Shown here in pieces: positions 7,553-16,014 of a stretch of DNA of 64,000 nucleotides. A model generated the notes under the pieces. The model searched no databases. It was not told the DNA's origin and saw only the letters and a list, made by a program, of their open reading frames with translations. The translations under genes were made by a program, and so were the position numbers. The DNA is from an uncultured Lachnospiraceae bacterium (lineage in GTDB: Bacteria > Bacillota > Clostridia > Lachnospirales > Lachnospiraceae): assembly GCA_902776305.1 (NCBI GenBank), contig CACYPS010000013.1, positions 1 through 64,000 of the forward strand, in the 5' to 3' direction. How positions within the stretch are numbered: the first letter of the stretch is position 1; each line of letters opens with the position of its first letter.

Positions 7553-8251
7553 ATGAAAAAAGTAATCGGTGTAATGCCTTTGTGGGATGAAGAAAAGAAC
7601 AGCATCTGGATGCTGCCCGGATATATGGAGGGAATAAAACAGGCAGGCGGACTTCCTTTCATTTTTCCGTTTTCTGAAGATGAGGATGAGGTTTCTACCC
7701 TCATGGAAATGTGCGATGGGATTCTGTTTACAGGCGGCCACGACATTTCACCGGATATATATCATGAGAAACTGCTTGAAGGACTGGGCTCATTCTGTGA
7801 AAAACGAGACATTATGGAAACCATCGTATTAAAGCAGGCTTTGGAAGCAGATAAGCCGATTCTGGGTATCTGCCGAGGTATTCAGTTCATCAATGCATCA
7901 CTCGGCGGAACCCTATATCAGGATCTTAAGCTGCAGCATCCTTCCGGGGTCGAACATCATCAGCAGGCTCCATATGATGTTCCCGCGCATGATGTAATAC
8001 TGATCGAGGATACACCACTCCAAAAATGTATACAAGGTGATTCTTTGGCTGTGAACAGCTATCACCATCAGGCTGTAAAGGAGCTTGCGCCGGATCTTAA
8101 GGCGATGGCTGTCTCGCCCGATGGAATTACGGAGGCCGTGTATATGCCCGGCAAAAAATTCTTATGGGCTGTCCAGTGGCATCCGGAGTTCTTGTTTCAC
8201 AACGACATAAACAGCAGACAGATTTTCTTTGCCTTTATTAATTCCATATAA
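7553..8251 (+). CDS. Class I glutamine amidotransferase-like hydrolase (gamma-glutamyl-GABA hydrolase / PuuD family)
   Basis: I choose the ATG at 7553 (MKKVIGVMPLW, 232 residues) because GGAGG sits 9 bases upstream; the frame is open from 7514. The catalytic triad of peptidase family C26 is visible: Cys107 in LGICRGIQ, His210 and Glu212 in VQWHPEF. The family cleaves gamma-glutamyl bonds, for example in putrescine breakdown, but in Clostridia it often accompanies nitrogen and glutamine genes. PurF follows after 40 bp on the same strand, so both are probably one operon under the upstream attenuator. Confidence 0.87.
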   Translation: MKKVIGVMPLWDEEKNSIWMLPGYMEGIKQAGGLPFIFPFSEDEDEVSTLMEMCDGILFTGGHDISPDIYHEKLLEGLGSFCEKRDIMETIVLKQALEADKPILGICRGIQFINASLGGTLYQDLKLQHPSGVEHHQQAPYDVPAHDVILIEDTPLQKCIQGDSLAVNSYHHQAVKELAPDLKAMAVSPDGITEAVYMPGKKFLWAVQWHPEFLFHNDINSRQIFFAFINSI

Positions 8252-8291
8252 AGAGAGGCTGAGTAATAATTCGGAAGACAGGAGGAGAACA

Positions 8292-9677
8292 GTGAGCAGA
8301 GTATATGTTTCTGATAAAATTCATGAGGAATGCGGCGTATTCGGAGTGTATGCACCGTCGGGGGAGAATGTGGCACCGGATATTTATAATGGCCTTATCG
8401 CCCTTCAGCACAGAGGGCAAGAGGCCGCAGGCATTTCCGTCTCAAGAACTGACGGGCCAAGAGGAAATATTCTGACAAAAAAAGGAATGGGCCTTGTCAG
8501 CGAAGTATTTGAAACCGGTGACATTGAGCGGTTAACCGGAAATATAGGTGTCGGTCATGTGAGGTATTCTACCACAGGGGGCTCTGTGCCGGAAAATGCT
8601 CAGCCCATTGCTATGAATTATATTAAGGGCAGTCTTGCCCTGGTACATAATGGAAATATCATGAATGCGGAAGAGATCAAAGAAGGGCAACTGTATCGTG
8701 GGCAGGCACACTATACGACATCTGATACGGAGGTTCTTGCTTATGAAATTATCAGTGAACGTCTTCAATCAGACAATATTGAAGATGCGGTTCTGAGGGC
8801 AGCTCGAAAGCTGAAGGGAGGTTATGTATGCATCATCATGAGCCCGCGGAAGCTCATCGGCATTCGTGACCCACAGGGTATCAAACCGTTGGTTCTGGGG
8901 AAAAAGGAGAACGGTTTTATTCTGGCGTCTGAAAGCGCGGCTGTAGAAGCAGTGGGCGGAAGAGTTGTGAGAGATATCGAGCCGGGAGAGTTGATCGTAA
9001 TTTCATGTGACGGTATAAAAAGCATACGTGATTTATGCGGGAAAAAACATGCACACTGCGTTTTTGAATACATTTATTTTGCAAGAAGTGACTCTGTGAT
9101 GGATGGAGCAGGAATATATGAAGCCAGGTTTAATGCCGGCCAGGCACTTGCCCGCAAAGCTTCTGTTGAAGCCGATCTTGTTACAGGGGTCCCTGACTCG
9201 GGACTGATCGCAGCGGAGGGATATGCTGTACAGGCAGGCATTCCATTTACACTTGCTTTTCATAAGAACAGTTATATCGGAAGAAGCTTTATAAAGCCTA
9301 CAGAGTCGGAACGAAAAAACGCTGTACATATGAAGCTGAGCGTTATAAAAGGCACTGTAATGGGAAAGCGGATCATATTGATAGATGATTCCATTGTAAG
9401 GGGCACAACGATGCGCGGGATTATCAATATGTTACGGGAAGCCGGTGCTTTACAGGTGCATGTCCGGATCAGTTCTCCGCCCTTTTTATATCCCTGCTAT
9501 TACGGAACGGATGTTCCGAGCAGTCATCAGCTGATTGCCTCCGGGCATTCTGCTGATGAGATATGTGAAAGGATCGGCGCGGATTCTCTTGCATATCTTA
9601 ATGTTCGGGATTTTAAAAGTATGGTTGGAGAACTTCCGCTGTGTAAGGCCTGCTTTGACGGTAAATATCCGGTTTGA
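8292..9677 (+). CDS. purF: Amidophosphoribosyltransferase
   Basis: PurF makes 5-phosphoribosylamine from PRPP and glutamine, the first committed step of purine synthesis. I choose the GTG at 8292, since GGAGG lies just before it; the protein then has 461 residues, normal for the family. The N-terminal Ntn-type glutaminase carries Cys14 in HEECGVFGVY, which becomes the nucleophile after propeptide removal, and RYSTTGGS. The C-terminal PRTase half has the PRPP loop IILIDDSIVRGTTM, and FARSDSVMDG lies earlier. The Cys pattern near the end (LCKACFDG) suggests the Fe-S type seen in Bacillus. No other purine gene is nearby, so this may be a second, nitrogen-regulated copy. Confidence 0.95.
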   Translation: MSRVYVSDKIHEECGVFGVYAPSGENVAPDIYNGLIALQHRGQEAAGISVSRTDGPRGNILTKKGMGLVSEVFETGDIERLTGNIGVGHVRYSTTGGSVPENAQPIAMNYIKGSLALVHNGNIMNAEEIKEGQLYRGQAHYTTSDTEVLAYEIISERLQSDNIEDAVLRAARKLKGGYVCIIMSPRKLIGIRDPQGIKPLVLGKKENGFILASESAAVEAVGGRVVRDIEPGELIVISCDGIKSIRDLCGKKHAHCVFEYIYFARSDSVMDGAGIYEARFNAGQALARKASVEADLVTGVPDSGLIAAEGYAVQAGIPFTLAFHKNSYIGRSFIKPTESERKNAVHMKLSVIKGTVMGKRIILIDDSIVRGTTMRGIINMLREAGALQVHVRISSPPFLYPCYYGTDVPSSHQLIASGHSADEICERIGADSLAYLNVRDFKSMVGELPLCKACFDGKYPV

Positions 9678-9862
9678 TGAAGACGGCTCTTGAGAAAACT
9701 CTTGCAGAAAGTTTTGTTGAACTAAGGCTGAGCCGGAACAGACATCTTCAAGGGATGCGGTTAGAAAGCAGCGCTGCCGGGCTTTTTGTCTCCTCATGTC
9801 GAAACTTCCCTTACCATCTCACAGCTGTGCACGGCGTAATACGGGAGGAAGATCAGAAATGA
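9677..9862 (+). CDS. Short frame overlapping the purF stop, possibly a TetR-type remnant
   Basis: The ATG shares its A with the purF TGA. The first residues, MKTALEKTLAESFVEL, resemble the opening helix of small TetR-like regulators, but the following sequence (LRLSRNRHLQGMRLES) does not continue the fold. It could be a frameshifted fragment or a chance frame. Confidence 0.2.
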   Translation: MKTALEKTLAESFVELRLSRNRHLQGMRLESSAAGLFVSSCRNFPYHLTAVHGVIREEDQK

Positions 9863-9890
9863 ACGCTCACTGGGGGATGGAGATATAACA

Positions 9891-9946
9891 GGCTCCTCGC
9901 CATCAGGTGTGTTATTCAACACTCGATGACCGGGAGCTTTTTTTTA
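9891..9946 (+). terminator. Terminator of the purF operon
   Basis: GCTCCTCGCCATC pairs imperfectly with GATGACCGGGAGC. An inner GTGT/ACAC stem extends the hairpin, and TTTTTTTT follows. Confidence 0.7.
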
Positions 9947-10042
9947 TTGTTTACAGTACGAAATCCGTTACAATAATATAAGACTAATGATCATCATCTC
10001 GAATTTTAACCGTAATGAAAAGTAGACAAGGAGAGATTACAT

Positions 10043-10679
10043 ATGAAATATGATGTGACTATCGATAAGGAATTGTTCAGCGTCTATCCGGAGATCAGAC
10101 TTGGGCTCTTACGATTCCATGCAGAATTATATGAATGCGGAAGTCCTGCCGCAGGTGAGAAGTTGCGTGGAAGGAAAAGAGTGGAGCGAGATTCCGGGCA
10201 TAAAGGGCAGCCGTTCGGCTTATAAGGCTTTTGGAAGAAACCCGGGCCGCTATAGAGTTTCATCTGAAGCTTTGATTCGCAGAGTTCGCCGTGGGGATGA
10301 ACTGTACCACATCAATTCTGTCGTCGATGTGAATAACCTGATCTCTGTGAAAAGCGGCCTGTCTGTCGGGTCATATGATCTCGGCCAGATTCATGGTGCA
10401 ATCAAGCTGCGCAAAGCGGAACATGGCGAAGGTTATACAGGGATCGGCAAGGATTTTCTTGATATGGAGAACATGCTTGTATTAGCTGATGATGATGGGA
10501 TCTTCGGCTCATCCATGTCTGATTCTACTCGGGCGATGGTCACAGACTCTGCATCTGACATTCTTGTAGTGGTTTACTGTTTCGAGAATGACATCGAACT
10601 TGAGACACTGCTCTGTGAAGCAGAAAAGGCATTCGTACAGTTCGCCGGAGTATATGACATAGATACTTGGATTGCATGA
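10043..10679 (+). pseudogene. B3/B4 domain protein (tRNA-editing-like), frameshifted
   Basis: The start region MKYDVTIDKELFSVYPEIRL lies in one frame. The rest, NYMNAEVLPQVRSCVEGKEW to the end at 10679, lies in the next frame. B3/B4 proteins resemble the editing domain of phenylalanyl-tRNA synthetase; typical segments here are EIPGIKGSRSAYKAFGRNPG, YRVSSEALIRRVRRGDELYH and INSVVDVNNLIS. The junction at about 10110-10130 also lacks a few residues compared with the usual length of about 225. A small deletion with frameshift is the simplest reading; the ribosome site (AAGGAGAG) is still good. Confidence 0.75.
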
Positions 10680-10711
10680 ATTTGGTTTGTCATAGGAGAA
10701 GACAAGTAAGC

Positions 10712-11605
10712 ATGGATTTAGAATATAAGAGTTTTATCAAAATATTCATCACCGGATGTCTCTGGGGAACTATCGGGCTATTTGTAAAATTGATGGAGGC
10801 GCAAGGCTCCTCATCACCGTATACAAGCTTTCTCAGATTATTATTTGGCTTCATTCTGCTGGCACTTATGACGCTGATTATTGATGGATCGAAAGCGTTC
10901 TGCATTGGGAGCAGGACGCTGCTCTCCTGCGTCCTGCTGGGGATAATATGCCAGGGTATATTCAATATTCTGTATAGCACGTCCATTAGCATGAATGGTA
11001 TGTCCGTCGGTTCCGTCCTTTTATATACTGCGCCGATTTTTACTTGCATTACATCGATGTTGCTCTTCAAAGAGAAAATGGACCTTTTGAAATGGGTTGC
11101 TTTGCTGGTCAATGTTGTCGGATGCGCGCTCACTGCAACCGGGGGTGACTTCAGTGCGGCGTCACTTGCCCCCTTGGGGCTTTTAATCGGTGTTGGTGCT
11201 GGCTTCACTTATGCTATGACCGCTGTGATTGGAAGGATTGCTATGCAAGAGGAATCATCCCCTTTTGCCGTGGCCACCTATAACCTGTTCTTCGGATGCC
11301 TTTTCATCGCGCTCGTGCGGCACCCGTGGACGACAGTAGATGCCCCTTTTAATGCGAGCCTTCTTCTTTATGGACTTCTGTTCGGACTGATTGCCACGGC
11401 TCTTGCATACAGCATCTATTTTAGTGGGCTTTCAAAAATCACGGAAACAGGCAAAGTCCCAGTGGTTGCGTCAATCGAGTTGGTTGTCGCAACGATTATC
11501 GGTGTATTTGCTTTTTCGGAGAGTAAGACGATTATAAAGATTGTCGGGATTGTTCTGGTCTTGCTTTCTATCCTGCTATTTAGTTGGAAAACAACTCCTG
11601 ATTAG
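10712..11605 (+). CDS. DMT/EamA-family transporter
   Basis: I count about ten hydrophobic helices in two similar halves, typical of the drug/metabolite transporter superfamily. The N-terminus has IFITGCLWGTIGLFVK, an opening motif often seen in these permeases. The ATG at 10712 is used here; a longer frame starts at 10667 inside the previous gene. The protein has 297 residues, a normal length. Substrate cannot be read from sequence; members export amino acids, nucleosides or other metabolites. It stands alone between a frameshifted gene and a HEAT-repeat gene. Confidence 0.85.
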   Translation: MDLEYKSFIKIFITGCLWGTIGLFVKLMEAQGSSSPYTSFLRLLFGFILLALMTLIIDGSKAFCIGSRTLLSCVLLGIICQGIFNILYSTSISMNGMSVGSVLLYTAPIFTCITSMLLFKEKMDLLKWVALLVNVVGCALTATGGDFSAASLAPLGLLIGVGAGFTYAMTAVIGRIAMQEESSPFAVATYNLFFGCLFIALVRHPWTTVDAPFNASLLLYGLLFGLIATALAYSIYFSGLSKITETGKVPVVASIELVVATIIGVFAFSESKTIIKIVGIVLVLLSILLFSWKTTPD

Positions 11606-11648
11606 CAAACAGAAAAGCTGACAAATTCCAATTTGAGAGGCCAGTGAT

Positions 11649-12254
11649 ATGACCGAAGCAGAACTTTATAAAGAGCTCGGAGCTTTGACAAAGGACAAGG
11701 GCAGGTGGAAAGAGAGCATTTCCTATGTTTCGTCTCTCTTTACCCATGACTCCGTAAAGATACAGGCAAAAGCCATTTGGCTGCTGGGCGAGATGGGACT
11801 TGCCTACCCTCAATCCGTGCAGGACACAGTTCCAGTGATCGCGTCCTTTCTTGACAGCCCGGAGCCGCTTCTGCGGGAGCGGGCGGTGAACGCTCTCGGC
11901 AGGATCGGCCGTGGCAACTATCCAGTGATCGAGCCGTACTGGGCGGACCTGCTCCGTTTTGCCTCAGATGATGTGCCAAAAGTCCGTCTGGCGTTTATCT
12001 GGGCGTCGGAAAACATCGCCACGAACACGCCTGACGTCTATGAGGAACATATGCAGGTATTTGAGAGACTCCTGCACGACGCGGATGACAGGGTGCGAAT
12101 GGAAGCGCCGGAGATCTTCCGCGTGCTCGGAAGGCGCAGGCCGGAACTCGTCAGGCCGTATGTGGAGCAGCTGCGTCGGATATCGGAAACCGACGAGAAC
12201 AGCGTCGTAAGAATCCACTGTCTGGGCGCGATCAAGGCGACAAAATCGAAATAG
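11649..12254 (+). CDS. HEAT-repeat protein
   Basis: The 201-residue protein is built of helical pairs with the HEAT pattern: IQAKAIWLLGEMGLAYP, LLRERAVNALGRIGRG, KVRLAFIWASENIA, DRVRMEAPEIFRVLGRR and VVRIHCLGAIKATK. Related bacterial proteins include PBS-lyase HEAT proteins and AlkD-like DNA glycosylases, but the AlkD catalytic Asp and aromatic residues are not evident. It probably serves protein-protein contacts. It is followed after 21 bp by an alpha/beta hydrolase gene, so the two may be co-transcribed. Confidence 0.75.
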   Translation: MTEAELYKELGALTKDKGRWKESISYVSSLFTHDSVKIQAKAIWLLGEMGLAYPQSVQDTVPVIASFLDSPEPLLRERAVNALGRIGRGNYPVIEPYWADLLRFASDDVPKVRLAFIWASENIATNTPDVYEEHMQVFERLLHDADDRVRMEAPEIFRVLGRRRPELVRPYVEQLRRISETDENSVVRIHCLGAIKATKSK

Positions 12255-12275
12255 TGTTAACAGAGGTGTAGCAGC

Positions 12276-13019
12276 ATGAAGGTCATAGAACATGGAAAAC
12301 AAAACAGTGATATTATCATGCTGCTTCACGGCGGCGGACTCTCCTGGTGGAATTACAGAGCGGAAGCGGAGTTGCTCAGTGACCGCTACCATGTGGTGCT
12401 GCCGATCCTCGACGGTCATGCGGGCAGTGATAATGATTTTACAAGCATTGAGGAAAATGCGAGCCGAATCATCTCCTTTATTGACATCGAATACGGCGGT
12501 TCAGTTCTGATCATCGGAGGGCTGTCCCTCGGTGCTCAGGTTCTGGTGGAGATGCTGACGCAGCGGAAGGATATTTGTCGATATGCCATCATCGAAAGCG
12601 CCTCTGTTATTCCTTCCAAGGTGACAAACGCTCTGGTTGGACCGACCTTCGCTTCAAGTTATGGCCTGATTCAGAAGAAATGGTTTGCTAAAATGCAATT
12701 CCGGTATCTTCGCATTCGTGAGGATCTGTTCGAGGACTATTATAAAGACACGTCGAAAATCTCGAAATACAACATGATCGCGTTTCTGAAAGCGAACACA
12801 GCATATGAAATAAAACCGGCAATCAAAAGAAGCCATGTTCAGGTACGCATAGTCGTAGGGGGAAAAGAACAGAAAAAGATGCTTCGGTCCGCAGAGCTGC
12901 TTCATAAGATGCTGCCCGGAAGCCGTCTTGAAATGAAGGACCGACTGTATCATGGAGAGTATTCCATCAACCAGCCCGAACAGTATACAAAAGAGCTTCT
13001 GGAAATGATCATACAATAA
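12276..13019 (+). CDS. Alpha/beta hydrolase
   Basis: The fold is shown by the oxyanion segment LLHGGGLSWWNY (16-27), the nucleophile elbow GGLSLGAQ (Ser near 86) and the C-terminal His in LYHGEYS. The length of 247 residues is normal. GAGG lies 9 bases before the ATG. The family covers esterases and lipases; the substrate is unknown. A terminator begins directly at the stop codon. Confidence 0.82.
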   Translation: MKVIEHGKQNSDIIMLLHGGGLSWWNYRAEAELLSDRYHVVLPILDGHAGSDNDFTSIEENASRIISFIDIEYGGSVLIIGGLSLGAQVLVEMLTQRKDICRYAIIESASVIPSKVTNALVGPTFASSYGLIQKKWFAKMQFRYLRIREDLFEDYYKDTSKISKYNMIAFLKANTAYEIKPAIKRSHVQVRIVVGGKEQKKMLRSAELLHKMLPGSRLEMKDRLYHGEYSINQPEQYTKELLEMIIQ

Positions 13020-13062
13020 AGGCTCCCACACTGCCATCATCGGTGGCGGGGAGCCTTGTTTT
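13020..13062 (+). terminator. Terminator after the hydrolase
   Basis: AGGCTCCC (13020-13027) pairs with GGGAGCCT (13049-13056). An inner stem GCCATC/GGTGGC adds to it, and TTGTTTTA follows. Confidence 0.75.
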
Positions 13063-13084
13063 ATGCTTTGATTTTAACTGGATC

Positions 13085-13345
13085 AATGCAGGAAGGCCTT
13101 ATGCCGCTGATGTGTGGGATTATGATGTTTACAGCGAAATCGGGAATTACGCAAAACCGGTTCTGCTGATGCACGGAGACAGGGATGGGATCGTTCCGAT
13201 CTCCTATGCAGAACATGCGGCAGAAGTATATCCGGACGTGGATTATTATGTGATCGACGACGGCGGACACGGCTTTTATGGAAATTCGCTTGATGATGCG
13301 TTTTCGCACATTCTTGAATACCTGCAGAAAATCGCCATTCTTTGA
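13085..13345 (+). pseudogene. C-terminal fragment of a second alpha/beta hydrolase
   Basis: The frame contains KPVLLMHGDRDGIVPISYAE, with the acid residue of the triad, and VIDDGGHGFYG, with the catalytic His. The nucleophile part is absent. The open frame extends back into the terminator hairpin, so no proper start exists. Only the last third of a dienelactone-hydrolase or acyl-peptidase-like enzyme is left. Confidence 0.7.
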
Positions 13346-13388
13346 AAGAACAAGGCCATGCCAAATATGAAGAAACGAGAATAAGGGC

Positions 13389-13420
13389 ATCAAAAGCTCC
13401 GTGTTTCTGGGCTTTTTGAT
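13389..13420 (+). terminator. Terminator after the hydrolase fragment
   Basis: ATCAAAAGC (13389-13397) pairs with GCTTTTTGAT (13411-13420) around GTGTTTC. The T-rich arm serves as the U-tract. Confidence 0.55.
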
Positions 13421-13479
13421 ATACCTTAAAGGATGCGCTCATAAGTTGAGAGCATTTTATTAGCTGAACAGTGAATGTT

Positions 13480-13526
13480 AAAAAACGTTTGTTTTCAGAG
13501 ATTTTTGAAAGCAGACGTTTTTTTTA
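13480..13526 (+). terminator. Second terminator-like hairpin
   Basis: AAACGT...TTTCA pairs with TGAAA...ACGTTT with small mismatches, followed by TTTTTTT. Confidence 0.5.
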
Positions 13527-13581
13527 CCAGTTAATTCTCACTGACAAAAATGGTGGCGAGAAGCTTTTATATTTATGCGTC

Positions 13582-13668
13582 AATACGCAAAAATCTAAAA
13601 TGATAATTGACTGTCTGCCCGAATGATGATATTTTAGAAATACGAAGAAATACGCAAAATTCTAAAAT
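13582..13668. promoter_or_regulatory. Repeated operator-like boxes before the second ATPase gene
   Basis: AATACGCAAAAATCTAAAAT (13582-13601) and AATACGCAAAATTCTAAAAT (13649-13668) are near-identical direct repeats 67 bp apart. ATTTTAGAA at 13631-13639 is the inverse of TTCTAAAAT in the second copy. The second box ends 13 bp before the ATG. Such paired boxes suggest binding by a regulator, possibly autoregulation. Confidence 0.5.
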
Positions 13669-13681
13669 AGAGGAATGATAG

Positions 13682-14974
13682 ATGAAAATTATAAAACGAC
13701 AAAAGTATCTGGATAAACTGATCTCAAAGATGGATAACGGAATGATAAAGGTTATCACAGGCATAAGACGGTGCGGTAAATCGTTTTTACTGTTTGAATT
13801 ATTCTATGATTATCTTTTGGAACAGGGTATCTCTGAAGACTGTATTATAAAGATTGCTTTAGATGATGCGGAAAATGAAGCTTTGCTTGATCCACATACT
13901 TTATCAGCTTACATCTCTGATCACATCAGAGACAAATCAAAGCATTATTATGTTCTTTTAGATGAGATCCAGTTTGCAATTACACAGAAAGAGTTGAAAG
14001 ACAAAGATTCATATGTTCGATTATATGGCGTCTTGAATGGTCTTCTGCGTAAGAGGAATGTTGATGTTTATGTAACCGGAAGCAATTCCAAACTCCTGTC
14101 TACAGATGTCATGACAGAATTTAGAGGAAGAGGAGACAGGGTCCACATTGCTCCGCTTTCTTTTTCAGAATACTACCCTGCACACGGAGGAACGAAAGAT
14201 GAAGCCTGGAATGATTATCTTCTCTATGGCGGTATGCCGTATATATTAAATCTGCAAGATGAAGAAGAAAAAGCAAAATATCTGGTGTCGCTTCATAATG
14301 AAATCTACATGAAGGATATCAGCGAGCGTTACGGAATATCAAACAGTTCGGGGATGGAAGATCTGCAAAAAGTTCTGGCTTCATCTGTCAGCTCTTTAAC
14401 AAACCCTCAAAAAATATCAGATACATTCAAAAGCAGTGGAATGAAAGGGATAACAGCTCCGACAATAAAAGAGTATATTAGCTATCTGCAGGATGCGCAT
14501 TTGGTTCAGAAAGCGGAACGTTACAATGTGAAAGGGAGAAAGTACATCAGTACTCCGTCAAAATATTATTATTCGGATCTGGGATTAAGGAATGTATTGT
14601 TAGGGTTCCGTCAATTTGAAAAGACACATCTGATGGAGAATGTAATTTATAATGAACTGATTTACAGAGGCTTTTCCGTCGATGTCGGAGTTGTCGAAAT
14701 CAATGCAAAAGAAAAAGGAAAGAGTGTGCGTAAACAACTGGAAGTTGATTTTGTTGCAAATCTTGGTAACCGAAGATATTACATCCAATCAGCATATGCG
14801 ATACCTGACAAGGAGAAAATGGAACAGGAACAGGCCTCATTAGTTTGTATTCCGGATTCATTTAAGAAAATAATAGTCGTTGAATCGAGGATGCCGCTGT
14901 GGAGAAATGAACAGGGTATAACCATCATGAATATCTGCGATTTCCTGTTGGATGAAAACAGCTTGGATAAATGA
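13682..14974 (+). CDS. ATP-binding protein, AAA_14 / DUF4143 family (second copy)
   Basis: The protein has 430 residues, with GAGG before the ATG. Walker A is GIRRCGKS (27-34), Walker B is YVLLDE (90-95) and the sensor segment is VTGSNSKLLS. The DUF4143 domain follows with YYYSDLGLRNVLLGFR and the nuclease-like QLEVDFVANLGNRRYY. It resembles the ATPase at 2168 in plan but is clearly diverged, so it is not a recent duplicate. The upstream boxes are absent from the first copy. An RlmD tail scar follows 16 bp downstream, so both copies sit next to such scars. Confidence 0.87.
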   Translation: MKIIKRQKYLDKLISKMDNGMIKVITGIRRCGKSFLLFELFYDYLLEQGISEDCIIKIALDDAENEALLDPHTLSAYISDHIRDKSKHYYVLLDEIQFAITQKELKDKDSYVRLYGVLNGLLRKRNVDVYVTGSNSKLLSTDVMTEFRGRGDRVHIAPLSFSEYYPAHGGTKDEAWNDYLLYGGMPYILNLQDEEEKAKYLVSLHNEIYMKDISERYGISNSSGMEDLQKVLASSVSSLTNPQKISDTFKSSGMKGITAPTIKEYISYLQDAHLVQKAERYNVKGRKYISTPSKYYYSDLGLRNVLLGFRQFEKTHLMENVIYNELIYRGFSVDVGVVEINAKEKGKSVRKQLEVDFVANLGNRRYYIQSAYAIPDKEKMEQEQASLVCIPDSFKKIIVVESRMPLWRNEQGITIMNICDFLLDENSLDK

Positions 14975-14990
14975 CTAATACTTGTTGCGC

Positions 14991-15104
14991 ACAGAGAATG
15001 ACGTCGAGACGGTAGTTCTTTTAAGTGACAAAAAGGTTGACGGACATATCAACATAGATCTGGATGTCGAAAAGCTCGAAGATAAGTCAGTGGCATCAAT
15101 ATGA
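14991..15104 (+). pseudogene. Third orphan RlmD/RumA tail
   Basis: In frame from 14991 it reads ENDVETVVLLSDKKVDGHIN, then IDLDVEKLEDKSVASI and a stop. VETVVLLS is the conserved last strand; the usual extension (ATYxEIKxYV and further) is cut off. No start codon fits. Confidence 0.65.
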
Positions 15105-15245
15105 TTTGAGACACAAAAATCGGAATTTTCCGGAAAGCGCGGCCGAATGACCTTCAGGCCATTCTTTGCAAATAATGATAGAATATCTTTGATTTCTCTC
15201 ATAACGAGAGGACTAACTGATATTCTGAATTGAACGGATGTCAAT

Positions 15246-15365
15246 ATGAGCAGCGATGATATCGCCTTTCTACTCGGATATCAGGAGCTGAGCTCATTTT
15301 TGAGGGCATTAAATGTCTGGACGGGAATGAGCGTTTCGGATTACAGGAAACAGGTGAAAGGTTAA
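15246..15365 (+). pseudogene. AraC-family C-terminal fragment
   Basis: DIAFLLGYQELSSFLRAL, then WTGMSVSDYRKQ, is the second helix-turn-helix of AraC/XylS regulators. Only the last 39 residues remain, with an ATG by chance and no ribosome site. Confidence 0.7.
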
Positions 15366-15631
15366 AGAATAATAGCCGCGAAAGCCCGATAATACTGTGG
15401 TTTTCGGGAAATCGGGCAGATTTAGTATCGGGTAGATAAAACGCTTCTCGGTAACTTATCCAAGGACAAATCGGCTCAAAAAGTTTGAGAGTTGAGTTTC
15501 CCCGATAGATGTCACTATGCTGAGTTGCCGAGTGAGATGTTGGGGAGTTGTGGCTGTGAGATAGATATCGGAGGCATCATTTTGTGTAAATTGCTTTTAG
15601 TACATTGGTAAAAAATCTTTAAAAATGCCCA
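15366..15631. other. Intergenic stretch without recognisable genes
   Basis: No gene is seen. A short imperfect hairpin lies near 15383-15416 (AGCCCGATAAT against ATCGGGCAGATT). It separates the decayed block from the structured leader of the 79-residue protein. Confidence 0.4.
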
Positions 15632-15661
15632 TTGGATTTTTGATGAAAATCAAGTTATAAT
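15632..15661 (+). promoter_or_regulatory. Sigma-A promoter of the 79-residue protein
   Basis: TTGGAT (15632-15637) and TATAAT (15656-15661) are 18 bp apart. Transcription should begin near 15668, directly at hairpin A. Confidence 0.6.
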
Positions 15662-15669
15662 ACATATAC

Positions 15670-15718
15670 AACGTGTGGCGTTTCAACTGCGTAAATCCGG
15701 TTGGAAATCCGCACGTTT
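15670..15718 (+). ncRNA. Structured leader hairpin A
   Basis: AACGTG pairs with the closing CACGTT, and TTTCAAC pairs with GTTGGAAA. The loop contains GCGTAAATCC. TTATTTTTA follows. The same GCGTAAA-CC loop, upper stem and closing stem pattern recurs at 16015-16057 after the gene. I cannot match it to a riboswitch class I know. Confidence 0.5.
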
Positions 15719-15749
15719 ATTTTTATGTGCGAAGAGGAGGTGAAGCGAA

Positions 15750-15989
15750 ATGAAACGAGTGAAAGCCGCTTGTATCTGTCAGACACTCCACTTTATGTTA
15801 AAGGATGATCTTGGACACGATTACGCAGTGAAGTTGGTCAAGGAAGAGGTTGAGAAGTACAAAGCCTCTCTGGACAAGAACCGGACGAAGTACAAAATTG
15901 TCAGCGAAGAAACACAGTCAGACGGTTCTGTCATGATCAAAATCATTAAGCAGTACAACACAAGTCCAGTTGGCGATTATCTGGACTGA
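15750..15989 (+). CDS. Conserved-looking hypothetical protein, 79 residues
   Basis: A strong site (AGAGGAGGTG) precedes the ATG. The protein opens with the basic MKRVKAACICQTLHF, has a charged helical middle (VKLVKEEVEKYKASLDKN) and ends MIKIIKQYNTSPVGDYLD. I believe similar short proteins occur in Lachnospiraceae, but I do not know a function. There is no signal peptide or membrane helix. It is bracketed by two similar hairpins and followed by a MATE transporter remnant, which suggests the RNA structures regulate the unit. Confidence 0.6.
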   Translation: MKRVKAACICQTLHFMLKDDLGHDYAVKLVKEEVEKYKASLDKNRTKYKIVSEETQSDGSVMIKIIKQYNTSPVGDYLD

Positions 15990-16014
15990 AAAGAATATCG
16001 TTACGACACAGTAT

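Noticed and set aside
9950..10042. Fur-like TAATGATCATCATC near 9988
   Set aside because: Poor match to the consensus and no iron gene downstream.
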